DNA from: Gymnothorax reevesii
Lineage: Eukaryota > Chordata > Actinopteri > Anguilliformes > Muraenidae
Direction: 5' to 3'
Length of the DNA: 64,000 bases
Assembly: GCA_029721435.1 (NCBI GenBank)
Contig: CM056574.1
Span: forward strand, 75,311,501-75,375,500
Below the pieces are notes generated by a model. That model searched no databases, had not been told where the DNA came from, and worked only from the letters and a program-made list of their open reading frames with translations. The translations under genes were made by a program, and so were the position numbers. Position 1 is the stretch's first letter, and each line of letters begins with the position of its first letter. This document shows positions 54,093 to 64,000 of this stretch, piece by piece.

Positions 54093-55490
54093 CAGTGATC
54101 AGCCATAACATTATGACCATTCACAGGTGAAAAAAATTACATTTGTTTTCTCCTTACAATGGCACCTGCCACTGGGTGGGATATATTAGACAGCAAGTTA
54201 ATATTTTGTCCTTGAAGTTGGTGTGTTGGAAGCAGGAAACATGGGCAAGTGTATGGATGTGAGTGACTTTGCTGAGGGCTAAATTGTGATGGTTCGACAA
54301 CTGCGTCAGAGCTTTTCCAAAGATGCAGCTTTTGTGTGGTGTTCCCGGTCTTCAGTGGTTAGTACCAGACAAAAATGGTACAAGGAAGGAAAACCAGTGA
54401 ACCAGCCACAGGTTCATGGGTGGCCAAGGCTCATTGTTGTACAAGGGGAGCAAAGGCTTGTGTAGTCTCTTCCAACAGAAGAGCTAGAATAACTCGAACT
54501 GCTGAAAATGTTCATGCTGGTTCTGATAGAAAAGTGTCAGAACACACAGTGCGTCGCTGTTTGTTGTGTATCGGGCTGTGTAGCCACAGGCTGGTCAGGG
54601 TGCCCATGCTGACCCTTGTTCACTGCCAGAAGGTCTAACAATGGCTGATCAGGCTCAGAACTGAACCATGGAGCAATGTAAGAAGGTGGCTTGGTCTGAT
54701 GAATCACATTTTCTTTTTAATAATAATGCATCAGTTTTATATAGCGCTTTTCTAGGAACTCAAAGACACTTCACAATGGATACATTATTCATTCACTCAC
54801 ACATTAACACTCTGATGGTGGTAAACTACGGTTTGTGGCCACAGCTGCCCTGGGTCTGGCTGTCGGAAGCGTGGCTGCCAGTATGTGCCTACGGCCCCTC
54901 CGACCACCACCAAACATTCGCACACAGCCATATATCCTATAATGCATGTTTTTTGTGGCTGGCGGAAACCGGAGTACCCGGAGGAAACCCACGCGAACAC
55001 AGGGAGAACATGCAAACTCCACGCTGAAAGGCCCCAGGCCGGATTCGAACCCACGACTTTCTTGCTGTGAGACAGTAGTGCAAACCACTCAATCATGTGC
55101 ATGAATGAACAGGTATGTGTGCATTGTTTAAAGTGCCTCTCTGAAACCTTGGGTCGTGCAATTCATGTGGATTATATGACATGTACAGCCTACCAACACT
55201 TTGTTCCAGACCAAGTACATCCCATCATGGAAATAATATTCCCTTATGGCCATGGCCTCTTTCAGTAAGGTAGTGCATCCTGCCACACTGCAAATGTGGT
55301 TCAGTAATGGTTTGAGGAATGCAACGAATTCAATGTGTTGACTTGACCTCCACATTATCAGATCTTGATGCACTTAAGGATCTGTTGGATTTGTCCAATC
55401 CTTGGAGGCTTCACCTCGCAACCATGATCTTCAGGATTTTCTGCTAATGTTTTGGTGTCAGATACCACCGCACACCTTCAGAGGTCTAGT
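54093..55490 (+). mobile_element. Tc1-like transposon, family C, truncated and split by a SINE
   Basis: The left end CAGTGATCAGCCATAACATT follows TA at 54091-54092. A decayed + strand transposase has TVRRCLLCIGLCSHR near 54545 and WSDESHFLF near 54693, where the first catalytic Asp lies. The SINE interrupts it at about 54717-55107, and the catalytic half continues to about 55485 (CCACACTGCAAATGTGGTTC near 55273). The right terminal repeat is missing: the next Tc1 family starts at 55488. Confidence 0.8.
54717..55107 (-). mobile_element. tRNA-headed SINE
   Basis: On the minus strand the head has an A box-like TGATTGAGTGGTTTGCAC and a B box GGTTCGAATCC (near 55040), the internal RNA polymerase III promoter layout of tRNA-derived SINEs. 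The body includes the word CCGGAGTACCCGGAGGAAAC (written here on the + strand, near 54969) common in fish SINEs and ends in a TAATAATAAAA-like tail at 54717-54730. Confidence 0.75.
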
Positions 55491-57010
55491 GGGCTCCAAA
55501 ATTACTGGCACCCCAGACTGGCAATGCACAAACGATACTTAAAAAATTTTAAAAATGTAGTTTTCAAGAACTATAGACAGTGTGAAAAATACAATATTAA
55601 TATTCCATTGAAATGATCATCATCATTCACTCATTTAATTAAAAATAAATCTTCTCTAAATCAATGTTTCACAACTAATGGCACCCTTAAATATTTTTGT
55701 AAATAACATCAACCAAAATTAAACCAGGTTTTAAATTCCTCTTATTGAAGTTTTATCTATATTGAGCCATTACATCACTTCCCATTTCACTTAGATATAA
55801 ATTCAAGGTAAAACACATGCAATATCCCTTTGTTATCCAACACTATAAAGAAAACAAGACAACTGTCAGTTCAAAAGAGGCAGATGGTCAGTGACCTTCA
55901 TAAATCTGGTAATTGCTACAAGAAGATTAACAAACGATTGTATACTCCACTGAGCACTGTCAAGGCAATTATTAAAAAATTCAAAAGATGTGGAACTGTT
56001 GAAAACCTCAAGAGTAGAGGATGCAACTGCATTTTGCCCCCTGAGACTGAGGTGGATTTTGAAAGAAGCAACAAAATCCTCAGGAATCAATGTGCAGGAA
56101 TTGCAGGCCTTGGCGGCATCCTCGGGGCACCAGGTTTCAAAAAGCCCAATTAGGTGCCACCTCCACATCCACAGGCTGTTTGGAAGGATTGCCAGAAGAA
56201 AGCCATTTCTGACCAGAAGACAGAAGCCAGCGCTTGGAGTTTGTGTACATCATTTAAATTATAACTGGAATAATGTCCTTCGGTAAGGTGAGACCAAATT
56301 TGCACGATTCGTTTTTTGCACGTAAAATATGATGGTGGGTCAGTCATGTTTTGGGGTGTTTTAATTCCAGAGGTCTGGGGGCACTGGTTAAGATCAATGG
56401 CATGATGAATTCCACCTAGTATCAGGATATTTTGGCGGAGGATCTGGTTGCCTCCATGTGAAGGCTGGGACTTGGCTGGAGGTGGACTTTTTGACAAGAC
56501 AAAAACCGGAAGCATACCTCAAGATCCACATAGAAATGGTTCGGTAACGACAAAATCAACATTCTGCAATGGCCGTCTCAGTTGCCAGACCTCAATCCAG
56601 TTGAAAACCTGTGGGCTGAGTCGACGAGGGCAGTTGATAAACGCAAACCCAAGAATGTGAGGGTTCATGAAAGGATCTGCTCAGAGAAATGATCAAAAAT
56701 CCTCCCAAACGTGTGCCTTAACCTTGTCAAAAATTGCATGAAAAGACTCCATGCTGTTATCCTTGCCAGAGGTGGTTGCGCAAAGCATGAAATGAAGGGT
56801 GCCAATTATCATTAAATTTTAATTTTGTTGAAATTTATTTTGTTTTAAATGATTGTTATTGTTTGTTTCCATCAAAACATGAATGAAGTATTTCACATGT
56901 TGGTATATTCTGTTTCTAAAAAATGATCTTGTTTTTTTTTTTGTTTTTTTTTAATTATTCTTACTTGTGCATTACCAGCCAGTGCTGTCAGTCATTTTGG
57001 AGTTCAGGGA
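55488..57010 (+). mobile_element. Tc1-like transposon, family D, decayed
   Basis: The left end CTCCAAAATTACTGGCACCC (55494) pairs with a degraded right end (CAGTCATTTTGGAGTTCA) near 56988-57005. The transposase remnant runs on the + strand from about 55805 to 56800: VQKRQMVSDLHKSGNCYKKI and STVKAIIKKFKRCGTVENL mark the N-terminal helix-turn-helix, GLFGRIARRKPFLTR-type words the linker near 56175, and QWPSQLPDLNPVENL-like sequence the catalytic end near 56565. Multiple shifts disable it. Confidence 0.8.
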
Positions 57011-57405
57011 GCTGTAAATTACTGGCACCCCAAACTGGTGATTCACAAACAATACATTCATTCATTAATTTTATATACCCGCTTATTCCTCACTAGGGTC
57101 GCGGGGCTAGCTGGAGCCTATCCAAGCTGACTACGGGCAAAGGCAGGGACCCACCCTGGACAGCTTGCCAATCCATCGCAGGGTGCATACACCATTCACA
57201 GACCATTCACTCTCACACTCATACCTTTGGGAAATTTAGTGCCTCCATTTAACCTGATATGCATGTCTTTGGACTGTGGGAGGAAACCGGAGTACTCGGA
57301 GAAAACCCATGCAAATTTAGAGTTTCATTATAAACACATTTCAATGTTTTAAAATATTTTTTGTGCCTTGCTAGTCAGGGGTGCCAGTAATTTTGGAGGT
57401 CACTG
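57011..57405. mobile_element. Short family D derivative carrying a SINE fragment
   Basis: It begins CTGTAAATTACTGGCACCCC and ends GTGCCAGTAATTTTGGAGGT then CACTG before TA (57406-57407), both family D ends in inverted orientation. Between them lies only a SINE-like fragment (57056-57320), so it is a non-autonomous derivative placed directly behind the longer family D copy. Confidence 0.65.
57056..57320. mobile_element. SINE-like fragment without a tRNA head
   Basis: Contains ATACCCGCTTATTCCTCACT, GGGTCGCGGGG, TCCAAGCTGACTACGGGC and GGAGGAAACCGGAGTACTCG, words common to fish SINE bodies and shared in part with 54717-55107. The promoter-bearing head is missing, so it is truncated. Confidence 0.65.
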
Positions 57406-57421
57406 TATGATTGTGTATATA

Positions 57422-59041
57422 CACTCAACAAAAATATAAACGCAACACTTTTGTTTTTGCTCCCATTTGTCATGAGATGGACTCAAAGATCTAAAATTCA
57501 TTCCAGATACACAATATTACCATTTCTCTCAAACGTTGTTCACAAATCTGTCTAAATGTGTGATAGTGAGCACTTTTGCTTTGCTGAGACAATCCATCCC
57601 ACCTCACAGGTGTGCCACATCAAGATGCTCATCAGACACCATGATTAGTGCACAGGTGTACCATGTACTGCCCACAATAAAAGGCCACTCTGAAATGTGC
57701 AGTTTTGTCTCACAGCAAAATGCCACAGATGGCGCAAGCATTGAGAGAGCGTGCAATTGGCATGCTGACAGCCGGAATGTCAACCAGATCTGTTGCTCGG
57801 GCATTGAATGTTAATTTCTCCACCATATGCCGTCTCCAAAGGCGTTTCAGAGAATATGGCAGTACATCCAACCGGCCTCACAACCGCAGACCACGTGTAA
57901 CCACGCCAGCCCAGGACCTCCACATCCAGCAGGTTCACCTCCAAGATCGTCTGAGACCAGCTACTCAGACAGCTGCTGAAACATTTGGTTTGCATAACCA
58001 AAGAATTTCTGCACAAACTGTCAGAAACCGTCACAGGGAAGCTAAACTGCATGCTCGTCGTCCTCATCGGGTCTTAACCTGACTCCAGATCGTCGCCATA
58101 ACAGACTTGAGTTGGCAAATGCTCACATTCGATGGCGTCTGGCACGTTGGAGAGGTGTTCTCTTCACGGATGAATCTCGGTTTACATTGTTCAGGGCAGG
58201 TGGCAGACAGCGTGTGTGGCATCGTGTGGGTGAGCGCTTTGCTGATGTCAGTGTTGTGGATGGAGTGGCCCATGGTGGTGGTGGGGTTATGGTATGGTCA
58301 GGCATCTGTTATGGACGAAGAACACAGGTGCATTTTATTGATGGCATTTTGAATGCACAGAGATACCGTGATGAGATCCTGAGGCCCATTGTTGTGCCAT
58401 ACATCCATGAACATCACCTCATGTTTCAGCAAGATAATGCACGGCCCCATGTTGCAAGGATCTGTACACAATTCTTGGAAGCTGAAAATGTCCCAGTTCT
58501 TGCATGGCCAGCATACTCACCGGACATGTCACCCATTGAGCATGTTTGGGATGTGCTTGACCGGCGAATACAGCACGTACCAGTTCTCACTAATATCCAG
58601 CAACTTCGCACAGCCATTGAAGAGGAGTGGACCAACATTCCACAGGCCACAATTGACAATCTGATAAACTCTATGCGAAGAAGATGTGTTGCACTGCATG
58701 AGGCAAATGGTGGTCACACCAGATACTGACTGGTTCCCCACTCCCCCAATAAAGCAAAAACTGCACATTTCAGGGTGGCCTTTTATTGTGGACAGTCTAA
58801 GGTACACCTGTGCACTAATCATGGTGTCTGATGAACATCTTGATGTGGCACACCTGTGAGGTGGGATGGATTGTCTCAGCAAAGCACAAGTGCTCACTAT
58901 CACACATTTAGACAGATTTGTGAACAACGTTTGAGAGAAATGGTAATATTGCGTATCTGGAATGAATTTTAGATCTTTGAGTCCATCTCATGACAAATGG
59001 GAGCAAAAACAAAAGTTTTGCGTTTATATTTTTGTTGAGTG
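57422..59041 (+). mobile_element. Tc1-like transposon, family E, nearly intact
   Basis: TA lies at 57420-57421 and 59042-59043. The ends CACTCAACAAAAATATAAAC are perfect inverted repeats, and the inverted similarity runs about 280 bases inward (to near 57705 and 58764) with only around ten differences that I can see. The single gene between them is almost complete. This is the best-preserved transposon of the window. Confidence 0.95.
57720..58729 (+). pseudogene. Tc1-like DD34E transposase, one frameshift
   Basis: Starts MPQMAQALRERAIGMLTAGM. The paired helix-turn-helix region includes STRSVARALNVNFSTICRLQ, and RRPR near 57895 fits the GRPR-like hinge. The frame is lost by one base near 58070 and continues from about 58072 in another frame to the stop at 58727-58729. 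The catalytic residues look complete: VLFTDESRF (first Asp, near 58157), FQQDNARPH (second Asp, near 58424) and SPIEHVWD (Glu, near 58532), with 34 residues between the last two. The protein ends GGHTRY. Length matches Tc1 transposases (about 340 residues). The shift makes this copy inactive unless it is a sequencing error. Confidence 0.92.
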
Positions 59042-59693
59042 TATATATGACCATATTTAGCTCCTTTAAAAACGTACGTGTAAAGTATCTTGCTTGTGGC
59101 TGCCGTGGGCGGGGTTAGTCATTGAGTCACCGTGCAATTCACAAACAAATCAATGTTCATTATTACAGAAGTGCTCAGCGCGTCCACATGGCTTGTGTCA
59201 TGACTACAATACCATACACTTTTCTTGATTTCACAAATATCTCACTGGAAAAACAATAAGTGCCAATTGAAGCACTGATTACTGAAACCCCACAAGTCAA
59301 GTCAAGTGTGACTTATGGGGTTTTAGTAATAGGTGCTTCAATTTGAGTCTTCAATTTGAAACAAATTCAGTACCTTCTTCATGCTAGCGTTTTATTTTGA
59401 TTCAATTTTCTTAACTCTCTGTGGGCCAGTTGACTAAATGCATTCGCTGGGTTATTCATTACACAGTATACAGTAAAATGTTCCATTTTAGGACAAAAAA
59501 TAAGTCTGAACTTTCAGTCATGGGCTTAATCTACACAAAAACAAAAATGTTTCCTGGCGTAAAGGTTAAGGGTCATGAAGTGGTGATAAGTCATATTGAT
59601 GGCAGTTGTTTAGATGATAAAAAAAAAAAAAAAACTTGTGCTGTGATGGTGTTAAAAATCCCTAAGTAGATTTTTGTCGCCTGTTTCTTTTAG
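59042..59693 (+). other. Sacsin intron between exons c and d, right part
   Basis: About 650 bases with no recognised gene or repeat beyond an A run at 59621-59635. It ends with a strong pyrimidine tract and TTTTAG before exon d. Confidence 0.7.
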
Positions 59694-61185
59694 ATGTCCC
59701 CAGCATTTTCAGTGGTGACCAAATTGGTATGCTGGACCCTCATCAGACTTTATTTGGGCAGCACGAGTCTGGACAGTGCTGGAACCTCAAGTCAGACATC
59801 AAGGACCTAATGGAGCATTCAGACCAGTTTGCCCCTTATGTTGGCCTGTTCGGCGCCTCAGAACAAACCTTCAAGGATGGAAACTTCCCTGGCACTCTGT
59901 TCCGATTCCCACTTCGTGTCAAACCCTCCCAGCTCAGCCCAAACATATACAACAAGGAGAAGGTTCTGGAGCTCTTTGAGTCCTTCAAAGCTGATGCAGA
60001 CACAGTGCTGCTCTTTCTGAAGAATGTACAAGAGGTCTCGCTGCACATGCGCGAGTCGTATGGCACTGAGCGGACACTCTTCCGGGTGACAGCAGGCGAG
60101 GATTCTGACCAGAAGCTGGAGCGGCCTCAGTCACTAAAAACCCTGAGTTTAGCGATCGACAGCTACACCAATGGTGTGCCAAGCAGCAAAGGCAGCGACA
60201 TTACCTCCGCCACATACCAGGTTAATATTCAGACACAGGATGAGGCAGCCAGGGAGACGCAGTGCCTGGCCTGGCTGGTGTGTAACTCTGTTGGGGGTCG
60301 CGGAATGTGCCCGGAGCTAGATGCCTTGGCCGACGACCTAAAGTTCATTCCCACCATTGGCATCGCGCTGCCCCTCACCCCTGCACACAAAGGTGGGGGG
60401 GCTGGAGCAGAGTTCTCGGGACGTGCCTTTTGCTTCCTCCCTCTGCCCCCAGGAGAAGAGAGTGCCACAGGCCTGCCTGTCCATGTCAGCGGGTTTTTCG
60501 GCCTCACTGACAACCGGAGGAGCATTAAGTGGCGGGAAGTAGACCAGTGGCGGGACCCAGCGGCACTCTGGAACGAGCTGTTGGTGGTCACCATCATCCC
60601 CCGAACATACTTCACCTTGGTGTCTGAGGCCATCAGACGTATCCAGAAAAAAGAGGACCAGGACATCTATATCAATCCCCAGGGGGCATATGGGGCCTGG
60701 CCGGACCCCCGTAGGGTTCGCCCGCACTGGCAGCCCATCCTGGAGCCTCTTTTTCAGGATCTGCTTCAACACCAGGTGGTGTATTCCCTGGCTGGGAACT
60801 GGATTGCACCAAATGAAGCCGTGTTCTCAGAATTGGAGGAAGGTGAAGCCATCAACGAGGCAGTGATTGGGTACCTTGAGGCCGCAGGAATGCAGGTGGC
60901 TAATGTGCCCTCTGCCGTAAACATAGTCCTGGCGACTTACACCTCCCCAGTGGAGGCTGTCAAAAAGGTATCCCCAGCCCTGGTACGGCAGGCATTGAGG
61001 AAGACTCGACATAAGGGTTCCCACCAGGAGAAACTGTTTCTGCTGGAATTTGTCCTCGGAGATGCCTGCTATGATGAACTCATTGGACTGGAACTCCTCC
61101 CTCTGCAGAATAAAGCTTTTGTCACCTTCTCTTCCTCTGTGAATGAAAGGGATTCCATCTATATCACCTCAGAGGAGTACCCGAG
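59694..61185 (+). CDS. sacs: Sacsin-like gene, coding exon d (large)
   Basis: A 1492-base exon with no stop, encoding nearly 500 residues. It begins by completing an Asp codon and reads VPSIFSGDQIGMLDPHQTLF, FRFPLRVKPSQLS, LVCNSVGGRG, GLPVHVSGFFGLTDNRRSIK, WREVDQWRDPAALWNELLV and LLEFVLGDACYDELIGLELL. This is the continuation of the first sacsin repeat, from the end of the ATPase lid through the middle domain. It ends in EEYPR, splitting the Arg codon at GTATGG. Its GC content is far above the surrounding introns. The donor is followed by an intron with a Tc1 insertion. Conservation across its length supports a functional gene. Confidence 0.96.
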
Positions 61186-61260
61186 GTATGGCATCATGGT
61201 TAATTTTTTACCTGTTAATTCCTTCATATTTACTTTTTTCCTTTGTGTTATTTTGATATA

Positions 61261-62803
61261 TAAAACTCAAAACCAGTGAAGTTGGCACGTTGTGTAAATC
61301 GTAGATAAAAACAGAATACAATGATTTGCAAATTCTTTTCAACTTACATTCAATTGAATACACTGCAAAGACAAGATGTTTAATGTTCAAACTGAGAAAG
61401 TTTTTTTTTTTTTTTTGCAAATAATCATTTACTTACTATTTAAAGGCAGCAACACATTGCAAAAAAGTTGGCACAGGGGCCTTTTTATCACTGTGTTACA
61501 TCGCCTTTCCTTTTAACAACACTCAGTCAACGTTTGGGAACTGAGGAGACCATTTTTTGAAGCTTTTCAGGTGGAACTCTTTCCCATTCTTGCTTAATGT
61601 ACAGCTTAAGTTGTTCAACAGTCCGGGGTCTCCGTTGTCGTACTTTACTCTTCATAATGCCCCACACATTTTCAAAGGGAGACAGGTCTGGACTACAGGC
61701 AGGCCAGTCTAGTACCCGCACTCTTTCACTACGGAGCCATGCTGTTGTAACACGTGCAGAATGTGGCTTGGCATTGTCTTCCTGAAATAAGCAGGGGCGT
61801 CCATGAAAAAGCCGTTGCTTGGATGGCAACATATGTTGCTCCAAAACCTGTATGTACCTTTCAGCATTAATGGTGCCTTCACATATGTGTAAGTTGCCCA
61901 TGCCTTGGGCGCTAATACACCCCCATACCATCACAGACGCTGGCATTTGAACTTTGCGCCTATAACAGTCCGGATGGTTCTTTTCCTCTTTGGTCTGGAG
62001 GACACGACGTCTACAGTTTCCAAAAACAATTTGAAACGTGGACTCGTCAGACCACAGAACACTTTTCCACCTTGCATCAGTCCATCTTAGATGAGCTTGG
62101 GCCCAGAGAAGCCGGCGACGTTTCTGGGTGCTGTTGATAAATGGCTTTCGCTTTGCATTGTAGAGTTTTAACTTGCACTTGCAGATGTAGCAACGAACTG
62201 TAGTTATTGACAGTGGTTTTCTGAAGTGTTCCTGAGCCCATGTGGTGATGTCCTATACACACTGATGTTGGTTTTTGATGCAGTACCGCCTGAGGGATCG
62301 AAGGTCATGGGCATTCAATGTTGGTTTTCGGCCTTGTCGCTTACGTGCAGTGATTTCTCCAGATTCTCTGAACCTTTTGACGATATTACGGACCGTAGAT
62401 GATGAAATCCCTAAATTTCTTGCAATAGCTCGTTGAGGAATGTTTTTAAACTGTTCGACAATCAGCTCACGCATTTGTTCACTAAGTGGTGACCCTCGCC
62501 CCATCCTTGTTTGTGAATGACTGAGCATTTCAGGGAAGCTGCATAAGCGTTTGATGAGCATTCCTCAACTCTCTCAGTCTTTTTTGCCACTTGTGCCAGC
62601 ATTTTTTAAACATGTTGCAGGAATCAAATTCCAAATGAGCAAATATTTGCAAAAAATTACAAAGTTTACCTGTTCGAACATTAAGTAACTTGTCTTTGCA
62701 GTGTATTCACTTGAATATAGGTTGAAAAGGATTTGCAAATCATTGTATTCTGTTTTTATTTACGATTTACACAACGTGCCAACTTCACTGGTTTTGGGTT
62801 TTG
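61261..62803 (-). mobile_element. Tc1-like transposon, family A copy 2
   Basis: It inserted 75 bases after the exon d donor. TA stands at 61259-61260 and 62804-62805. The ends match those of 18637-20201, with long inverted repeats. Compared with copy 1 it keeps the roughly 30 bases lost there but lacks about 65 bases near 62540, between the 5' leader and the transposase start. Confidence 0.92.
61527..62561 (-). pseudogene. Tc1-like transposase, family A copy 2
   Basis: On the minus strand the N-terminal part (62253-62561) holds MGRGSPLSEQMRELIVEQF and IPQRAIARNLGISSSTVRNI; the middle (62077-62262) and the catalytic part (61527-61946) lie in other frames. LFQEDNAKPHSA (near 61785) and DLSPFENVWG (near 61670) keep the second Asp and the Glu, but Gln has become Glu before the Asp. 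Frameshifts near 62250 and 62000 disable it. Confidence 0.86.
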
Positions 62804-62975
62804 TAAATAAGCTTGCAAGTTGACCTTATGCAGTAATGTCTTTCGAAATATCCTTACCGCTGATGAAGCCTGCAAGATATATATTACTGGAATAAAAGTA
62901 ACTGGTGGCATTTTAATGAAAGGATCTCATAATTATGGATTTGTATTGCTAAGAAAATCTTGTATTTCACTCAAG

Positions 62976-63067
62976 GTCTCTTTACCCTGGCCTGGAGGGA
63001 AGATTTGTGTTAGACAGCTTAAAACCAACAGTCATGAACAGCTTGAAGGATGCTGCCAAAAGCAGAG
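62976..63067 (+). CDS. sacs: Sacsin-like gene, coding exon e (last visible)
   Basis: This 92-base exon completes the Arg codon of exon d and reads SLYPGLEGRFVLDSLKPTVM then NSLKDAAKSR, matching the sacsin segment that follows EYPR. The acceptor is TTTCACTCAAG and the donor GTAATT. The exon ends one base into a Gly codon. The remaining gene, including the very large last coding exon known from vertebrate sacsin, must lie beyond the window. Confidence 0.93.
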
Positions 63068-64000
63068 GTAATTCTCATGTCATATGCTTTGCAATATAAT
63101 TTTTTCTGGGTTTATTTGACCAGCGGTGGTCCTCCATTTTTTTTCAAGTTTAGAACTAGTAATTTCAAGTCCCAAAGCTACCACACATCGCATTGTCCAC
63201 AACAACAACATTTCATTCTGAATGCAGTAATCAATGGGGAGTGGAAGCCATGTTGTCAGTTTACCTGAGTGGCGGTAGAGAGCCGGACTTCGGCAGGTTA
63301 GCATGGGACTCACTGAGCTGCAGCAGCTCTCTGGGTTTTTGTCTACCATTGGGAGGCCAGTCCTTTTATTCTGCAGATATGTTATTCATATTTGCTGTGT
63401 TCATAGGTGGCCTTACCTATGTTTCAACCATTTCAGTTGAAATGGGCCCTAACCTGCCAGGCAAGAATTAACATTGTAAACCTTGACTGTATGGAAACAT
63501 GCAGAGGTGCACTGCCAGGAGAGGCAAACAGGGTGAATATTTGAGGCCCCGAAAGGGCAAATTTTTGGGATCCCCGATAGCCACTCAAAGTGGCCCATTT
63601 TGTAGTGACTTAAAAAAACTGCATTAAGCCTTCTATGAAGGCATTAAAGCACACCCCCGGTCGACACTCCTCTTCGGAGTTGTGGCAAATGGGGAAGATA
63701 CACGGCGTTCCGTGGTTGGAGTTGCTGGTTTTCTCTATCAGATGTATGAGTAACATGAAGACTGAACTAGCTAAGAAGTGTTGTAATTATTCTTCGTCTA
63801 CCAATAATGGTAGCTAAAGAGTTATGGTGGCTGATATCCTGAAAATTTTGGAAATACAGTCGTCACCTTAGCCAATATTGCTAGTGCCTCAGACTTATCA
63901 GTTGCTATGTGAACAAAAAAAAGTAATTTGCTTGCTCCATTCCTGAGGTATTAATAATTAATATAAAGGTAAGCTTTGATGTATATATTTTGGGAAATTA
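63068..64000 (+). other. Start of the next sacsin intron
   Basis: About 930 bases follow the exon e donor. I recognise no exon, transposon end or RNA gene. The short open frames have no family resemblance. Confidence 0.65.

Noticed and set aside
54792..55102. A functional tRNA gene at the GGTTCGAATCC box
   Set aside because: The A and B boxes belong to a SINE head; no cloverleaf with proper acceptor stem and anticodon arm can be drawn.
1..64000. A novel defence, CRISPR or prokaryotic gene system
   Set aside because: No operons, ribosome binding sites or spaced identical repeats of CRISPR type are present. Coding sequence is spliced and repeats are of animal type.

Overview
The window is animal nuclear DNA, most likely from a ray-finned fish. 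The evidence is spliced coding sequence with canonical GT/AG junctions, six families of Tc1-like transposons, fish-type L1 and CR1 LINEs, a tRNA-headed SINE and TTGCTAGG minisatellites. The species cannot be named from the sequence alone.

The only host gene I can support is a sacsin-like gene (sacs) on the + strand, running through the whole window. Five coding exons are visible: 542-627, 1957-2068, 53907-54053, 59694-61185 and 62976-63067. Their codon phases join perfectly. Together they encode about 643 residues: the first Hsp90-like ATPase module of sacsin and the segment just after it. The start of the gene and its large C-terminal part lie outside the window.

The intron between the second and third visible exons is about 51.8 kb and consists almost entirely of nested mobile DNA. 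From left to right it holds: a piggyBac-like TTAA element (2149-4093); a hAT remnant (4249-14171) that has swallowed a Tc1 relic, another TTAA element carrying its own passengers, and a 5'-truncated L1; a CR1-like LINE (about 16370-24605) broken by a solo LTR, a Tc1 element and a 2.2-kb block with a giant palindrome; a Tc1 element (25535-27165); a full-length but dead L1 (28442-35494) carrying a second solo LTR of the same family; a repeat cluster rich in microsatellites (36890-48050) holding one young LINE reverse transcriptase frame, a 1.7-kb TIR element, a minisatellite and a 600-bp polypurine tract; a Gypsy relic split by foldback DNA (48080-51790); and an inverted partial copy of the first TTAA element (51938-53152).

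The next intron holds a chain of Tc1 families and two SINEs, ending with the best-preserved transposon of the window (57422-59041). The following intron holds a second copy of the Tc1 family seen at 18637-20201.

Many insertions are dated relative to each other by target-site duplications and by host-element reading frames that become continuous when the insert is ignored. I found no new biochemical system. The notable points are the nesting record, the inverted repeat arms lying just inside both ends of the giant intron, and several short non-autonomous elements whose families I cannot name.
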